Part shown: positions 36,641-49,152 of the stretch, in pieces | Layout: every line of letters starts with the position of its first letter | Numbering within the stretch: position 1 is the first letter of the stretch | Origin: Anaeramoeba flamelloides | Lineage: Eukaryota > Metamonada > Anaeramoebidae | NCBI GenBank assembly: GCA_027625915.1 | Contig: JANTQA010000020.1 | Span: 1,426,001 to 1,490,000, forward strand | DNA length: 64,000 nucleotides | Direction: 5' to 3' | Position numbers and translations under genes: made by a program | The notes under the pieces: model-generated | Database searches by the model: none | Told to the model about the DNA's origin: nothing | The model's input: the letters and a program-made list of their open reading frames with translations, nothing else

Positions 36641-39600
36641 TACTAAAGGATATATATATATATATCACAGGTAATACGGCTTTTCGTTTCAAAAACGCGA
36701 AAGATGTAAAAAAACCCTTTTTTTCACTTTTTTTATATATATTTTTCGTTTCATTTGTTGTTTCGTTTTTTGTTTTTTGAAAAAGTTCTCGAATTCTTTT
36801 GAAATCATACTTTCCGTTTCCCAGATATGAAAAAATGCAAACAAAAAAACTTAAAAACAACGGGGAAATATAACAGTTAAAACACTAGTTGGGTATAATT
36901 ACCTTAAAAGGGTTAGAAAAAGAGGAATTTCGTTTTTATTCATCTAAATGGGGGGGTTCGTTTTAATAACAAGGAAAATGACTGTGTTTTATATTTTTAA
37001 AAAGTCGAAACAACACAAAGTGGGTTTTGAGTTTAAAATTCGTGGCCTTTTTATAAATTTTAACAACAAATTAAAAGAATTTTTTTTTTTTTTTAAAAAA
37101 TACAATTGTAAAAAAACTAGTTCAAAATTTCACTTTTTTATTGAATTTCAAACTTGAGTAGCTATATATTTTTTCGGATGGTTATCACATCCTCTTAAAA
37201 CAATTAATCAGTACTAGTTGAATTTTAAATTTAATATTATATCTAATGAATAAATTTGCATTTTACTGTTCAAACCCGAGTTTAATATCTAAAGAAATTA
37301 TCTAAAAATTAGAATTCTTATTAGGTGTTGATTAATTAACAAAGGTAAGGAGAGAAAATATATTACTAATTTACCCCTATTAAAAAAATTTTTTTACCAA
37401 GAAATTTCTGTTTTTGAAGTTTTAAGGGTTGTTACAATACTAAACATTTCATTTTTCAAATAACTCTTTTGAATTTTAAAAGAATTGCCACTCCCAATAA
37501 TATTTTTTATTGATCACAATAAAAATATTTAAAATTATTAACTTGTAAAAAAATTTTTTTTTCACAATTGCTATTTGGGAAAATCTGATCTGTGATTTTT
37601 TTTCATTATATGGATTCTACTAGAACTTATGAGCAATAAAATTACAATAATTTTAAATTTTTTTTGATACACAAAAACCATTTTTAAACCTAAATATTGT
37701 ACTTAATTGATTATTTTATTTAGGATTTATTAAAAATTACTTTCATAGGAAGAACTTTATTATGTTATGTTAAAAAATAATTTCATTTTTTATTATTTAT
37801 CTTTTAACAAAACTGTTTTTAAATAATTCTTTTGTTGCTTTTTTTCAAAATTTTTCTACTTATTAGATTTTAATAAAAAAATATTTCTTTCTTAGACTGT
37901 GAGAACAAATTCCTAACACGAGTTAACCAAAGTAATAAACACTATCACTTTTTTAGATAATTTTAAGTATAAAATATTATTTCTTAATGTATTTCACATA
38001 TTGTATTATAATCTTTATTTAATATAGAAAAACAAGAGGAAATTGATTAACGAATAATATAAGATTAAAACAACCAATTCATGTGTATAGAAGATTTAAA
38101 TCAGTATGTCTAGTAAATCGGTGATTAAAATAATTATTATTTATTTGATTTTCTTTTTTGTTTATACTTTTTTTTTTTTTTTGTGATCGATCAAAAAAAT
38201 TTATTTTTAAAAAGTATTTAATTACATCAAAATAAATTTTCATTCATAATTTTTCGATAATTTCTTTTTTGTTAACAGACTTTAAATAAATATATACAAT
38301 AAATTATTGTTTCTATTATTTTAAGTATTTTTATATTGTAATTATTTTTTTTTTTTTGATTTCAAGAATGAAGTATATTTGAGGTATATAGTAAGAAATA
38401 TTGAAATATTGAAAAACTGTGAATTTTGGAGAAAAAATTTTATTGAGTTGTGTTATCACATATGATTTACCTTTTTAATTTTTCGTATAATCAAATATCC
38501 CATGCATCTATATACATATATCAATATATATATATATATATATATATATTGATATATATCACAGGTATGAAGATTTTGTTGATGTCATGAAACGCGTTGG
38601 CGCATACGTGAGCGACGCGTAAAATTCGTTTCTCGGATATATATATATATATATAATATTATATATCAGTAGAAAATATTTTAAACAGGAATTCTAAAAA
38701 AAAAGAAAACAGTGAAATTCATACGCAATGACTGCATATAATAAAGATTGTTTTTATTTTTCTTAGTATATATCGAAAATCACTCTTTATTGATACAAAA
38801 AATCAATAAAAGTAATATTAAAATATATTAAAATAATAGAAATTATAATGTATTGTACACATTTATTTTATTTTGTTACGAAAAAAAATTATATCTAAAA
38901 AAATTGTATTGAACTTTATTTTGATGAAATGAAATACCTTTTTAAAAAAATTTATGATCGATCACAAAAAAATAAAACAGTAAAAAAATATCTATTAATA
39001 TAATTGATTAAAAATCAAATGTATAAGATACGTAAATTTAAACCTTCTGTACTGGTGAAAGGCAATTAATAATTAAGTTTTTTTGATTCGCCTATTTCCC
39101 CTTGTTATTTAAAAATGAATAAGCATTATAATAAAATGAGGGAACGTAATAAAGAAATATTATTATTATTATTAAAAAAAAAATAATAATAAGTTGAAGG
39201 GTTATCACTTAGGTTGACACATGCATTTAATTTGTTTCCATCAGTTAAACCAAGATTTTTTTAAAAAATGGCGAAAGTAGTTATTTTGGGCAAACAAAAC
39301 AACAAAAGAACAGTTTGAAAATAATTTTTTAAAAAGTTAAATAATAAAAAATGAAATGATTTTTGATGATGAACTAATCAAGGGGTAATAAGCATATAAA
39401 AGTTAAGAAATGAGAAATTTGTTGTTAAATTGAGTAAAAAAATTAGTTTTAAAGTTGAGTATATCGTATGAAAAATATAATAAAATAATTATCTTGTTTA
39501 TAAGTTGAAGGAAAAATTCAAATGAAGAAAAAAAATTACTGATCACATTTTCCCAGTCAGTAATTATGAAAAAAAAATTTTTTTAAGCTAATAATTTGAA

Positions 39601-40450
39601 ATATTTTTATTGTGATCAATAAAAAATACTATTTGTTTCCATATAAATTGAACAAAATTTTCATACATCTTTCCATAAAAACAAGATTTTATTAAACCAA
39701 ATAAATCTTTCAATTTTTTAATAATCTTTAAACAAGCATAAATTATAAATTCAACAATTAAGTTTTGGTACTTTGACGATTTATTCTTGAGACGCATGTG
39801 ATTTTTTATAAAAAGCCGAAAGAAAATTTTGGTCTTTTTATTTTGAAATTAACAGTATTATAGATGACGTGTAATCACAATGTAAAAAAATTGGGTGAAC
39901 CGATCTAATTTGGAAGAGGTAAAAAAGTGAAATTTTAAACTTATTTTTTTCCTCAAATTTAATTTTTTTTTCAAAAAATAATATCTTTTACTCGTTGATA
40001 AAAGTGTTTAAAATTTTCATGAGTTTTAAACGAAAATCCCACTTTGTGTTGTTTTGAGGTTTTAAATTTAGAAAATAAAACTATTTTCACCATTTTAACA
40101 CCAATCCCTGCCACTTAAATGGGAAATCGCATTTACCCTGTACCTTAACCCTTTTAAGGAAATTGTTTCCTACCTATGTCTTAATTACTTTTTTTTTTTT
40201 GGTCGTATTCATTGTTTTTAAGTTTTTTCGTTTGCGTTTTTTCGCATCCCAGAAACGAGAAGTGTGATTTCAAAAGAATTCGAGGACTTTTTAAAAAAAC
40301 AAAAAACGAAAACAACGAATGAAACGAAAAAACATATAAAAAAATCGAAAAAACGCGATTTTTTAAATCTTTTATTGTTTTGAAACGAAAAAATGTAATA
40401 CCTGTGATATTGATATATATATATATCCCTTAGCACCCCGGATTTGCCTA
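36641..40450. mobile_element. Foldback-like structure with about 0.5-kb diverged inverted arms
   Basis: The left arm (about 36641-37157) starts ACTAAAGGATATATAT, then ATCACAGGTAATACGG and TTTTCGTTTCAAAAACGCG. The right arm (about 39900-40450), read in reverse complement, starts GCTAAGGGATATATAT, then ATCACAGGTATTACA and TTTTCGTTTCAAAACA. Further blocks match in order: CTCGAATTCTTTTGAAATCA, TTTTTAAGTTTTTTCG-type, CTTAAAAGGGTTA, AACAACACAAAGTGGG and AAAATTTCACTTTTTTA. Similarity falls toward the interior. The 2.7-kb middle has no convincing reading frame but holds the 77-bp sequence at 38560. The minus-strand frames at 36606-36860 and 40218-40436 are translations of the arms and not genes. This could be an old foldback DNA transposon or two insertions of one repeat in opposite orientation. 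Confidence 0.65.
38560..38636 (+). repeat. Conserved 77-bp GC-richer sequence between TA tracts, copy 1
   Basis: The core runs from CACAGGTATG to CGTTTCTCGG and includes GTTGATGTCATGAAACGCGT. It is flanked on both sides by (TA)n. A copy in reverse orientation lies at 41946-42022 with 68 of 77 positions identical by my count. The same CACAGGTA start after (TA)n is seen at the ends of the foldback structure (36666 and 40402). It has no open frame of interest; it contains a short GAAACG...CGTTTC inverted repeat. Confidence 0.8.
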
Positions 40451-42019
40451 AATTTCATCAAGTTTTTTAAATTAGATTTAAAATGATATTGGTCTACTAA
40501 TATATTAATTTTATTATTTGTCTTTAATCCAGATTTGAATTATAATAAAAAGCCAAAATAGTTCAAAGATAAAGTAGTTAAGTTATTGATTTTTTTTTTG
40601 AAATTGAAAAAAAAAATAATAATTATTCATTTTTACCTTTTTTTTAAAGATTTTTATTTTTATTTTATTTTTTTAAATCAGAAATTTTATTACATTAATA
40701 GTAATTCAAATCTCAACACATTAATTTATTAATAATAACCACCAAACAATTTTGCTAATTTTATGATAAAAAAAATAAATAAAAAAATAAATTACTTTGA
40801 AATTTATTTTTTTTTTTTCAGAAAAAATTTCAATAAATATACAATTAAGAGAAAAATTAAATTTATTTCTTTAGGCCAAAATTTTATTTTTAATATGATT
40901 AATTTTCTAAAACTTTGATTTAAGCAATAGATAATAATTGAAAATCAAATAAAAAAAAAAAAAATTGTAAAATAATTTCAATTTATTAAATTGGAATAAA
41001 ACATTAATAAATTACCTTTTAATCGATAAAATATTTATACCTAAATTTAAAATAAAATAAAAAATAACTCTTAAATATTATTCCAATATAATAAAATAAT
41101 CTATTTGAAACCAATTTTTTTATTGCATTTTGTTATTGGTAAAAATTTGAATAATATATTTGTGATAATTGGATTTTTCCTTAATAAATTAATCCAGATC
41201 TTGTTAAATAAGTTCTGATATATGGTCTTTAATTCAACAAAATTGTTTATTTTATGTCTCGATATTAAAAAGTCAAAAATTAAAAAATATTAAAAAAAAA
41301 AAAAAAAAATCAATTATTAATCTGACTCGAACTATTGGCCAAATCATTTAAAATTGAAAAAAAATCTTGTTGAAAAAATTGTAAAATTTTGCAATGAAAA
41401 AAAATTTGATTTTTTTTTCAAATTTAATTTATATTTTTTTTTTATTTTTAAATTATTCAGAATCTAATATAGATATTGATATTGAATAGTAATCAGCAGA
41501 TAAAACAAATTTTCAATGTGATGCTATAATAACTTTTATAATGAATAAATTATTTAATCAAGTATTTTAGGCAATTTTGGGGTGCAAAGGGCCCCAGAAA
41601 AATTTCCAGTAAAGTATGATGTGTTTTAAATGTTGAAACTAAGAGGGTTTTGATGTCTAGACAAACTTTTCAAAAAAAAAAAAAAAATTTATTTTTACAA
41701 AATTTGGAAAAATAACAAAATCACAATAACCAAAAAAAAATTCCTGATGTTGAAATTTTTTTTTCAAATTATTTTTTTATTTTAAGTGACTATACAATTT
41801 TTAATAATAAAATTTTCTTTCTAAGATAATTGTTTATTAATTCTATACCTTATTATCCTTTGATAACATTTCAAATTAAAATTTTTGTTTGAAATGTTTT
41901 TAGGTTATTTGGGGTACTAAGGGAAATATATATATATATATATATCAAAGAAACGAATTTTACGAGTCGCTCATGCGTGCGCCAACGCGTTTCATGACAT
42001 CAACAAAATCGTCATATAT

Positions 42020-42057
<38 letters not shown>

Positions 42058-42910
42058 AATTTATTATTTCAGGTGAGTCACAATTTTTGAAATGGTGTTT
42101 AGTTCAAATAATATTCCAATAGAAACCAATATGAATTTTCTCCAATAATTTTTTGTATTTCAAAAAAACGAACACATTTTTACCAAGTGACTATAGATCT
42201 CACATAAAAAAAAAATTGTAAATGAATTAGGTATGTAAAAAAAAAATCGAAAAAAAAAACAAAAAAGTGAAAAAAATCTTTTTAAATTTCAAAAATAATT
42301 TTTTCTGCTAATATCCATTCAAAAACTTTAAATACATTCAATTCACCAACTACAACTAGGTACCATTGACTGGAAAATAGTTTAAAATAAAAATGATAAT
42401 TGTTAATAATTCAATTAGCCAATAGTTCTAATTGACTATTTCTTAAGGAATTTATTGAAAATATATATTTTTCAAAAATTGAATTTCTTGATATGTCAAA
42501 TAATTTGAATTTGAGTGTTATTAATTCAAACACAAACTCTCCTTTGAGGATAATTACCTAACTTTTTTTTATTTTTTTTTATATTAATTATCTCATTACA
42601 AATGATTAAAAATAAATGATGTTTCAATTTTTGTTGGACCGTCGTACTTGAGGAGGTGTAATAAAGCTTTGCTATATTTTCCAGAATTTAAACAAGTTTA
42701 GAGATTGTTCATTATTATAAAACTAATAAAAGAATTAAAAACAACAATGAATAATAAAAATAAAAAAAAGATAATCTTTTTGTTTTATAATAATATTTTT
42801 ATTTTTCTTTTTCACATTATTGTGTAACTATTTTCATAATCTTATAGTTTATATTAAATGTAAAATAAATGTATATAATAAAAAAAATAAAAAAAAAATA
42901 TATAATAAAA
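40451..42910. other. AT-rich intergenic DNA with repeat termini
   Basis: No gene was seen. Repeat-end sequences of the form TTAGG-AA-TTTGGGGT-C-AAGGG occur at about 40434-40455 (reverse), 41567-41590 and 41903-41926, the last directly before the TA tract and the 77-bp sequence at 41946. The stretch 42110-42390 is a diverged match to 50965-51275 (ATTCCAATAGAAA, AATTCAC-CAC, TTGACTGGA-AATAGTTT). Confidence 0.5.
41946..42022 (-). repeat. Conserved 77-bp sequence between TA tracts, copy 2 (inverted)
   Basis: Reverse complement of the sequence at 38560-38636, with nine differences in 77 positions and no indel. It is bounded by a (TA)n run of about 22 bp on the left and about 34 bp on the right. 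The preservation contrasts with the surrounding AT-rich DNA, which shows no similarity between the two sites. Confidence 0.8.
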
Positions 42911-45682
42911 TTATTTTCGTTGTTTCCTATCCTTTTTTTTCGATTTTTTTTTATTTCTTTTAATTTTTTCCTTATCTTGCCAGTTTTTAATAAAATACAT
43001 GATTGATTTCGTAATTAAGCTTCTTTCGGAGACCGCTTTGCACATGACTGATACCGCGGGTTCTGAGGAAGTGCCGCACATGGCGTTTTGCGTCCAGCGT
43101 ATAAGGAACACTTTACTATCGTTTGGGTTTTTCATTAGGATTGGCTTATGTGTAAATGGCACTTTAAATAGGGTAGTTTTGTTACAGCCGATTTTAATTT
43201 CGTTTTCTCTCACTTTGATATACCCCGATACCAGTGGGTATTCCTTAATATTGACTATCGCAATTAAAAAGTTGACCCCGCGCTGTGAATAATATTTGGC
43301 GAGAATTTCCTTCGCGTTGCCCTTCATGTTTACGTAGTCCGTGCCTGAGATCAACTTTTTAAACCTTTCGTTTGGTATTTCAAGAGGTGGCAGCACTCTT
43401 TTTATGACTGGATGTGCAGTCATATTATATGGGTTATGTCCGATCTTTCTTTTATCGCCTCTATTTTTGATAAAATAGATTAATGTCATTATTGCCAGTA
43501 TTTTATCAAACTCTGATTGGAATTTGATTGGGAAACATTTTGGCGGCTTTAAAATCTCATAGGAAATTACAAATGGATCGGTCTTATGCAACGAAAACGT
43601 CATGGACTCAGACAGCTTTTTTTTATAAAAGTGGCCCTTCATATTTGTAAGGCTAATGACGATGCCCTTCTTGAGGATTTTCAATTCCCCCTCTCGAAAT
43701 GTCTGCGAATTTGGTTCCCCGATAAAGCATTTGAAAATTGCCTTGCCGTTTTTGGCAAAATCCTGTGCGTCGCTATATGCCCGTTGAACAAATTTTTCAT
43801 ATTTTTTGCCCAGCGCCTTGTCTCTGATACCGCGAAGCAAATTAGTATTTCCTTGTTTCCTCCACTCATCAAGATAATTTAAAATGAAGAATACTGAATA
43901 AATATACCAATATTTATTTGGATTTTTGTTTTTTATTTTGAAAATTTCTTGTAAATTCCTTGAAAAGTATTCAGTGTTGGAACTGTTATACGCCAAGATC
44001 TCATAAAGGTGTTCGCCTTTTGCTAATTTAAGTTCTCTTGTCACCTTTTTTTTTTTTTTTGTTTTATATTTGGATTTTTTTTTTTTCTGTCTTTTGGTTG
44101 ATTTATTAAATTTCTTTCTTCGTTTTGTTGAGCTCGAATCCATTGAGTCAGAGTCACCTAAAGAACTTGTTTCTGATGTTGTGCCTGTAGAACCTGTGCT
44201 TGTTGTCTCCGATTCGGATTCTGAAGTTGTTTCTCCACTTGACGACGATGAACTATTATCATCACTAGAATTTGAGCTGGAAGAATCTTTTCTTTTTTTT
44301 TTTTTTTTTTGATCTTTTGCACTTTTTTTGTTTTTACTATCTTTGTCGGAAGTTTTTTTGGACGAGTTTGCTTTCTTCGTTTGACTTCCGTTTTCTTGTT
44401 TTGGATTCTTTACTTCTTTTTGGGTTTTGTTTTCGTTTCCTTCTTCTGAAGTGGATGGTACTTTTGTGGATTTTTCATTTTCTTCTTTGTTTTTTTGTTT
44501 GGTTTCCATTTCCATTCCCTTTTCCTGTTCCTTTTCCTTTCCTTTCCTTTTGTTGTTTGTTTCTTTTCCGTTTTCTTCAGAAGAAGAAGAGGGATTAGAC
44601 GAAGACCCAGATGATGTTTTATTCTTGGATTTTTCAACTTTTTTTTTTTGATCTTTTTGGCTTTCATCTTTTGTTTCTTGGTTGTTTTCATTAGAATCTT
44701 CATTTTCTCTCGATGAAGAAGAAGAAGAATTAGATGAAGAACCAGAAGACGATTTATTCTTTTTAGTAATTGTTTCCTTGTTTTTCTTTTTTGTTTCTTT
44801 TTGATCAACTTTTTCTTTTTCTGTTTTCTTTTGTGTCTCATCAGAAAATTCAATACCACTACCAGAATTGGAGGAATTAGACGAAGAACCAGAAGACGTT
44901 TTATTCTTGGCTTTTTCAACTTTTTTCACTTGATCTTTTTGGTTTTCATCTTTTGTTTCTTGAATTCCTTCGTTTCCTTCAGAAGACGACAAAGGAGACA
45001 TAGAACTAGACTTTGAAAACGAGGATGATGATACATTTGAGTCCTTCTTTTTTTCACTTTCTTTTTCTTCTTCTTCTTGGTTTTTTTGAAATGACTCAAG
45101 GCGCTTTTTATGATCCAACCAAAAAACATTGTCGATTTTTACATTTTCCTGAAGTGACTCTTCCTGGATCGAATTATAACAATCGGCCTCGTCAGTTGAA
45201 AGAACATAAAAAGAGCGGATCTCTTGTGACTTGTCCTTCCGAACACCAATCATTTCATAACGCTTTTTTAAATACAGCAAGGATCTAATTAATTGTATTA
45301 ACGCTTCTCGTGACAGTTCATCTTTTAAAAATTCATCAGCAGCAAAATCGTTCATGTATTTATATTTACAAAATTTTAAAGTACGCTGATACTCTTCAAG
45401 GTTTTTCATTCGTTGCATTGAGGACGAAGTTGTATTAACGACTTTGTTGTATTGGCAGGGGCTAATAACATTCACCAAATTAAGTAAATGGATCCAATCG
45501 TTCCGGAATGCCTCTTCCATTGTTAGTGTTTGCACATGCAAAATTTCACTTACCCAATCCAAAATTTGCTGTCTTCGGCTGTTGTGCTTTTTTTCAGACT
45601 CCTTGTGAAGCTTCAATGTTACACTATGCTTTCTTGGATTGTATTTGATTTTTTTTTTAAATTGCTTTTTTGAGATAAACAT
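42911..45682 (-). CDS. Calponin-homology protein with Ser/Lys/Glu linker and repeated C-terminal module
   Basis: Intronless, 923 residues. The N-terminal part (about 35-145) is a single CH domain of the transgelin/IQGAP kind: ILDWVSEILHVQ opens helix 1, followed by the DWIHLLNLVNVISP stretch, then the MQRMKNLEEYQRTLKFCKY segment and a closing LIQLIRSLLYLKKRYE helix. Single CH domains bind actin or signalling partners. Residues about 195-550 are a charged Ser-rich linker that carries a higher-order duplication (QETKDESQKDQ, then KVEKSKNKTSSGSSSN, twice, about 95 residues apart, and a third partial). The C-terminal 360 residues are globular. They contain two or three related modules of about 150 residues, each ending in an amphipathic helix: YSVFFILNYLDEWRKQG, LIYFIKNRGDKRKIG and IMYFIKNWQDKEKIK. 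I infer PH-like folds from the beta-rich pattern closed by such a helix, without recognising the family. The frame has no splice sites or stops and is GC-richer than its flanks. The start is the first ATG before the basic leader. Confidence 0.85.
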   Translation of the reverse strand: MFISKKQFKKKIKYNPRKHSVTLKLHKESEKKHNSRRQQILDWVSEILHVQTLTMEEAFRNDWIHLLNLVNVISPCQYNKVVNTTSSSMQRMKNLEEYQRTLKFCKYKYMNDFAADEFLKDELSREALIQLIRSLLYLKKRYEMIGVRKDKSQEIRSFYVLSTDEADCYNSIQEESLQENVKIDNVFWLDHKKRLESFQKNQEEEEKESEKKKDSNVSSSSFSKSSSMSPLSSSEGNEGIQETKDENQKDQVKKVEKAKNKTSSGSSSNSSNSGSGIEFSDETQKKTEKEKVDQKETKKKNKETITKKNKSSSGSSSNSSSSSSRENEDSNENNQETKDESQKDQKKKVEKSKNKTSSGSSSNPSSSSEENGKETNNKRKGKEKEQEKGMEMETKQKNKEENEKSTKVPSTSEEGNENKTQKEVKNPKQENGSQTKKANSSKKTSDKDSKNKKSAKDQKKKKKRKDSSSSNSSDDNSSSSSSGETTSESESETTSTGSTGTTSETSSLGDSDSMDSSSTKRRKKFNKSTKRQKKKKSKYKTKKKKKVTRELKLAKGEHLYEILAYNSSNTEYFSRNLQEIFKIKNKNPNKYWYIYSVFFILNYLDEWRKQGNTNLLRGIRDKALGKKYEKFVQRAYSDAQDFAKNGKAIFKCFIGEPNSQTFREGELKILKKGIVISLTNMKGHFYKKKLSESMTFSLHKTDPFVISYEILKPPKCFPIKFQSEFDKILAIMTLIYFIKNRGDKRKIGHNPYNMTAHPVIKRVLPPLEIPNERFKKLISGTDYVNMKGNAKEILAKYYSQRGVNFLIAIVNIKEYPLVSGYIKVRENEIKIGCNKTTLFKVPFTHKPILMKNPNDSKVFLIRWTQNAMCGTSSEPAVSVMCKAVSERSLITKSIMYFIKNWQDKEKIKRNKKKSKKKDRKQRK

Positions 45683-48600
45683 AAAACAATTTTTTCTGGG
45701 AATAAAAGGTTTTCAAAAAATGAAAAAATATTTTAATTTGGACCCGAAATTCTTCTTATTAATCACACATTGGTGTATTTTAAGTTCTGTTCATTTTCCA
45801 AAGTGTGCGAAAACTCCATTTTTTTTTTTTAGTTTTAATTTTGGAACTATTTTTTTTTCCGAATACCTGTTTAATTTAAATTTAATTCAAACTGAAAATT
45901 TCGTTGTTTTAGAACAAAAGTCATTTTGAAGACAAAGCTAACCAGAGTGTTTTTTGTTGGTGTAAACTAATAACTTCAAAAGCCGATCAATTTTTTATTC
46001 TTTGTTTAATTATTTCTGGAAAAGAAAAAGTAAAGAAAAATATTATTGTTTCCTATTTTGGAAATTTTTCTTATTTTTTCTTGAATGACCACAAATGAGG
46101 GCAAGCGATCAGCTGTATTCTTATTTGTCAACAACCAAGCACCTAAACGAGTTTAAATATAACAACAAACCAAGATAAGGGACTTTGATATCTTCTTAAC
46201 AAGAAACAATCGTGAGTGTAGAACAATCAAAAATTTTTATGTCTTTTTTCAGAGCAAAGTTACGAAAACAAAGAATAATTTGGGTTTTTTAAAATAGGTT
46301 TGTTGCGTAAAGATAGAGCTCCCTAATAATAAGAAAATTTCTTCAATAATCAAGACATAATCACCAAAAATTTTTTTCTTTAAACGGATGTTAAAACTAG
46401 AAGGAATTTGAGAATACTTTTGTGATCATCCCCTTTGACTGTTAAAACTTTATTTTCTGAGACACGTTTAATTTGCCCCTTTATGTGAAGAATTCTCTTA
46501 TTGTTCGGGAAATTTGTTAAAATTCGAACAGATTAAATTTTTTTAATTGTAAGAAATATCCTTTCATTTGGTGTTCTGAGTTCTGATGAAAATGTCAAGT
46601 AAAAAAAGCCAAAACACATAAACCGAGATTGTAAATTTGGGTCTATTTCGTTAAAAATCTATTTCATAAAAAAAAAGAAAAAGGGGAATCAAGTGGAACT
46701 TTTTTCTCAATTAATATCCAAAAAATAAGAATGTAAAAGAAAAGTATTTGTGAAGAAAAAATAACACTCTAAAGATTAACCAAAGGCGAAAAGATAAATA
46801 CAGTCCAAAGGAAAAACATCCGTTAATCAAAAATTAGAAAAGTGCCTAGTGAATTTTTTTTTTTTTTAAACACCTTTTATTGTTGGAAAATTACAATTGC
46901 AAATGTTTTTGAGTTTGTAAAGGGAAAAAATAAGTTTGTGGTAAATTAGTCTGAGAGATGAGAACGAGTTATACCCATCTTTCAATTGTATCTTTATTAT
47001 TCCAAACTTGAAATTTTTTTTCAAATATTGATAACTTCTTTTTTTGATAATTAATAACTTCTTCTGAAAAAAATTTCAATTTTTTCTGAAAGTTGAATAA
47101 GGGTTAAAAATTTAATTTCCATAAATATCAAGTTCTAATTTGTTTTGAAAAGATTTTTGCATTTTTGTAACGAAGAATCTTTAAATTAATGGTCGATTTG
47201 AACTCTAAAGGGGAATTTTTTTCGGAAGTAAATTCATTTTACCATTTTAAAAAATTTTAAATGAAACACCATCACTGAAAATGATTTTTACAGTGTCAGA
47301 GATATTGAAAATTTGAAATCAAAAGAACACATACCGTTCTATTTCTGAAAAAAAAAGCGAACCCAAAGTAATTAAGAGTTGAATCTTTACTTTTTCAATA
47401 TTTTTAATATAATATTTTGAGTTTTATTAAATTTGGTTTTGGATCTAAAAATCTGTTTGTAGTGAATGTTTGAAATTAATTCAAGATAAAACTAATAAAT
47501 TATTCATGAAAAGGTGTTCTTACTAAACAAATCTTTTCTTTTATCCAACCAAACAGAAAAGATCAACTTTCCCAAGTAAATTTGTTGAAATCAAGAATGA
47601 AAAAAAAAAAAAACGACAAAAGCCTATTTTCCAAGATTTGTTATCTCCTAGATCAGAATTAGAATATGTACTTGGTTACATTTTATCTCTCTCATCCCTT
47701 TGCGATTAATTATTATTTTACAAAACACTTTTTTTAACAAATTTCTTTTCTAAATTATTTTTTTAAAATATTTCTATCAAACAAAGCCAAAACAAAGAAT
47801 ACTAAACTATCAAAAATTAAAATCAAGGGGTTGAATTCTTGGAATCAAAAACAGTTACAAAAAGATTCAACCCAAAATAAAAGAAAAATTTAGAAAAAAT
47901 TTCAATTTTCGATTTTTGCAAAACTTAGCACTCTATTTTTCCACAGTTTTTGTGAGAGAAAATTTTGTATCTCAACTAATTTGACATAGTTCTTAACACT
48001 TAAACGAATAAAAGACTTTATTCCAGGCTAAGTTCATCTACATTTCCATAATGAAAAATGAAGTAAAAATTTTTAAACATGTATTTGAATTTATCTGTAA
48101 AAGAATAAAAAATTTATTTCATTATCAATTATTTCTTTTATCAATAAATTTCAAGCCAAGAAATAAGTGATCATTTGTAATCTCATTTTATCTTTGTTTG
48201 TACCTTTTTTATGATCCTGAACAAATAATCTAAAAACAAGCTTTGATATCTGAAAATAAAAAATGATAATCAACCTAAATATTCCCCTATTTTTATTGCA
48301 AATACAAATAAAAAAAAACCTAAAATAATTGAAATTAAGGCTTCTAATAAGGGTAGAGACTTGTCTTTCTTGAAATAAATGCACTTTGTAGTCAATATAT
48401 ATACTTGTATATGGCCGATTATAAAAAAGAATAAAATGATCCTAAAAAATTACGTAACTAGAACCGAACGAAAAAATAATTGAGAAATTAAAAGTCTTTT
48501 TGAAAAAAAAATTAAACTCAACAATTCTCAGCAACAACCAAACTAATATTCAAAAAAATTGAAACCACGAAACGGTCATTAGATAAACTATTTCAAAAAG

Positions 48601-48710
48601 TCTTTCATTTTTTAGTTTTTCTTTTGTTTAAAAAAATTTTCCTTACAATTTTGTTTTAGTCTATAGTTTTATTAACCGAAATTCCACTTACACAAAGAAA
48701 TATTTAACTT
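45683..48710. other. Divergent intergenic region
   Basis: About 3 kb separates the start of the CH-domain gene on the minus strand from the start of the Q-rich gene on the plus strand, so it should hold both promoters. The sequence is moderately AT-rich with no recognisable structural RNA, repeat or conserved frame. The frames at 45639-45929 and 48151-48384 are low-complexity and unsupported. I could not assign a promoter motif. Confidence 0.45.
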
Positions 48711-49112
48711 ATGAATTCACCTTTTGGAACAAGTTCAAATAAATCACTAGCACATTATAGTCCCCATGGACCCCATACATATACTTCCCAAATTAGTAAT
48801 AATTTTGGGGGATATCTTTCTGGTTTGTCAAAACAAAAAAAAGAAGAACAAAAATCTTTGGAAAACAACAGCACCAAAAAGAATACTACTGCTAATAATA
48901 ATAACCACCAAAATTTAAAAGACATTAATGTGGTTCAACAACAAAATAAAAATCAAGTAGGACAAAAAAATTACTTTCCACCAAACCAATACAACCCAAA
49001 ACAAAACCAGAACCAAAGCCAGCAACAGCAATATATTTCAAATCAAAATTCAAATTTTGGCGTCCCAACAAATAATATCCAACAACCATTCCAACAACAA
49101 CAACAACAACAA

Positions 49113-49152
<40 letters not shown>

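Noticed and set aside
36606-36860. Minus-strand frame resembling the one at 40218-40436
   Set aside because: Both are translations of the inverted arms of the foldback structure; the frames are not conserved as protein.
49080-49150. CAA/CAG array considered as a non-coding microsatellite
   Set aside because: It lies in frame in the Q-rich gene and encodes its polyglutamine tract.
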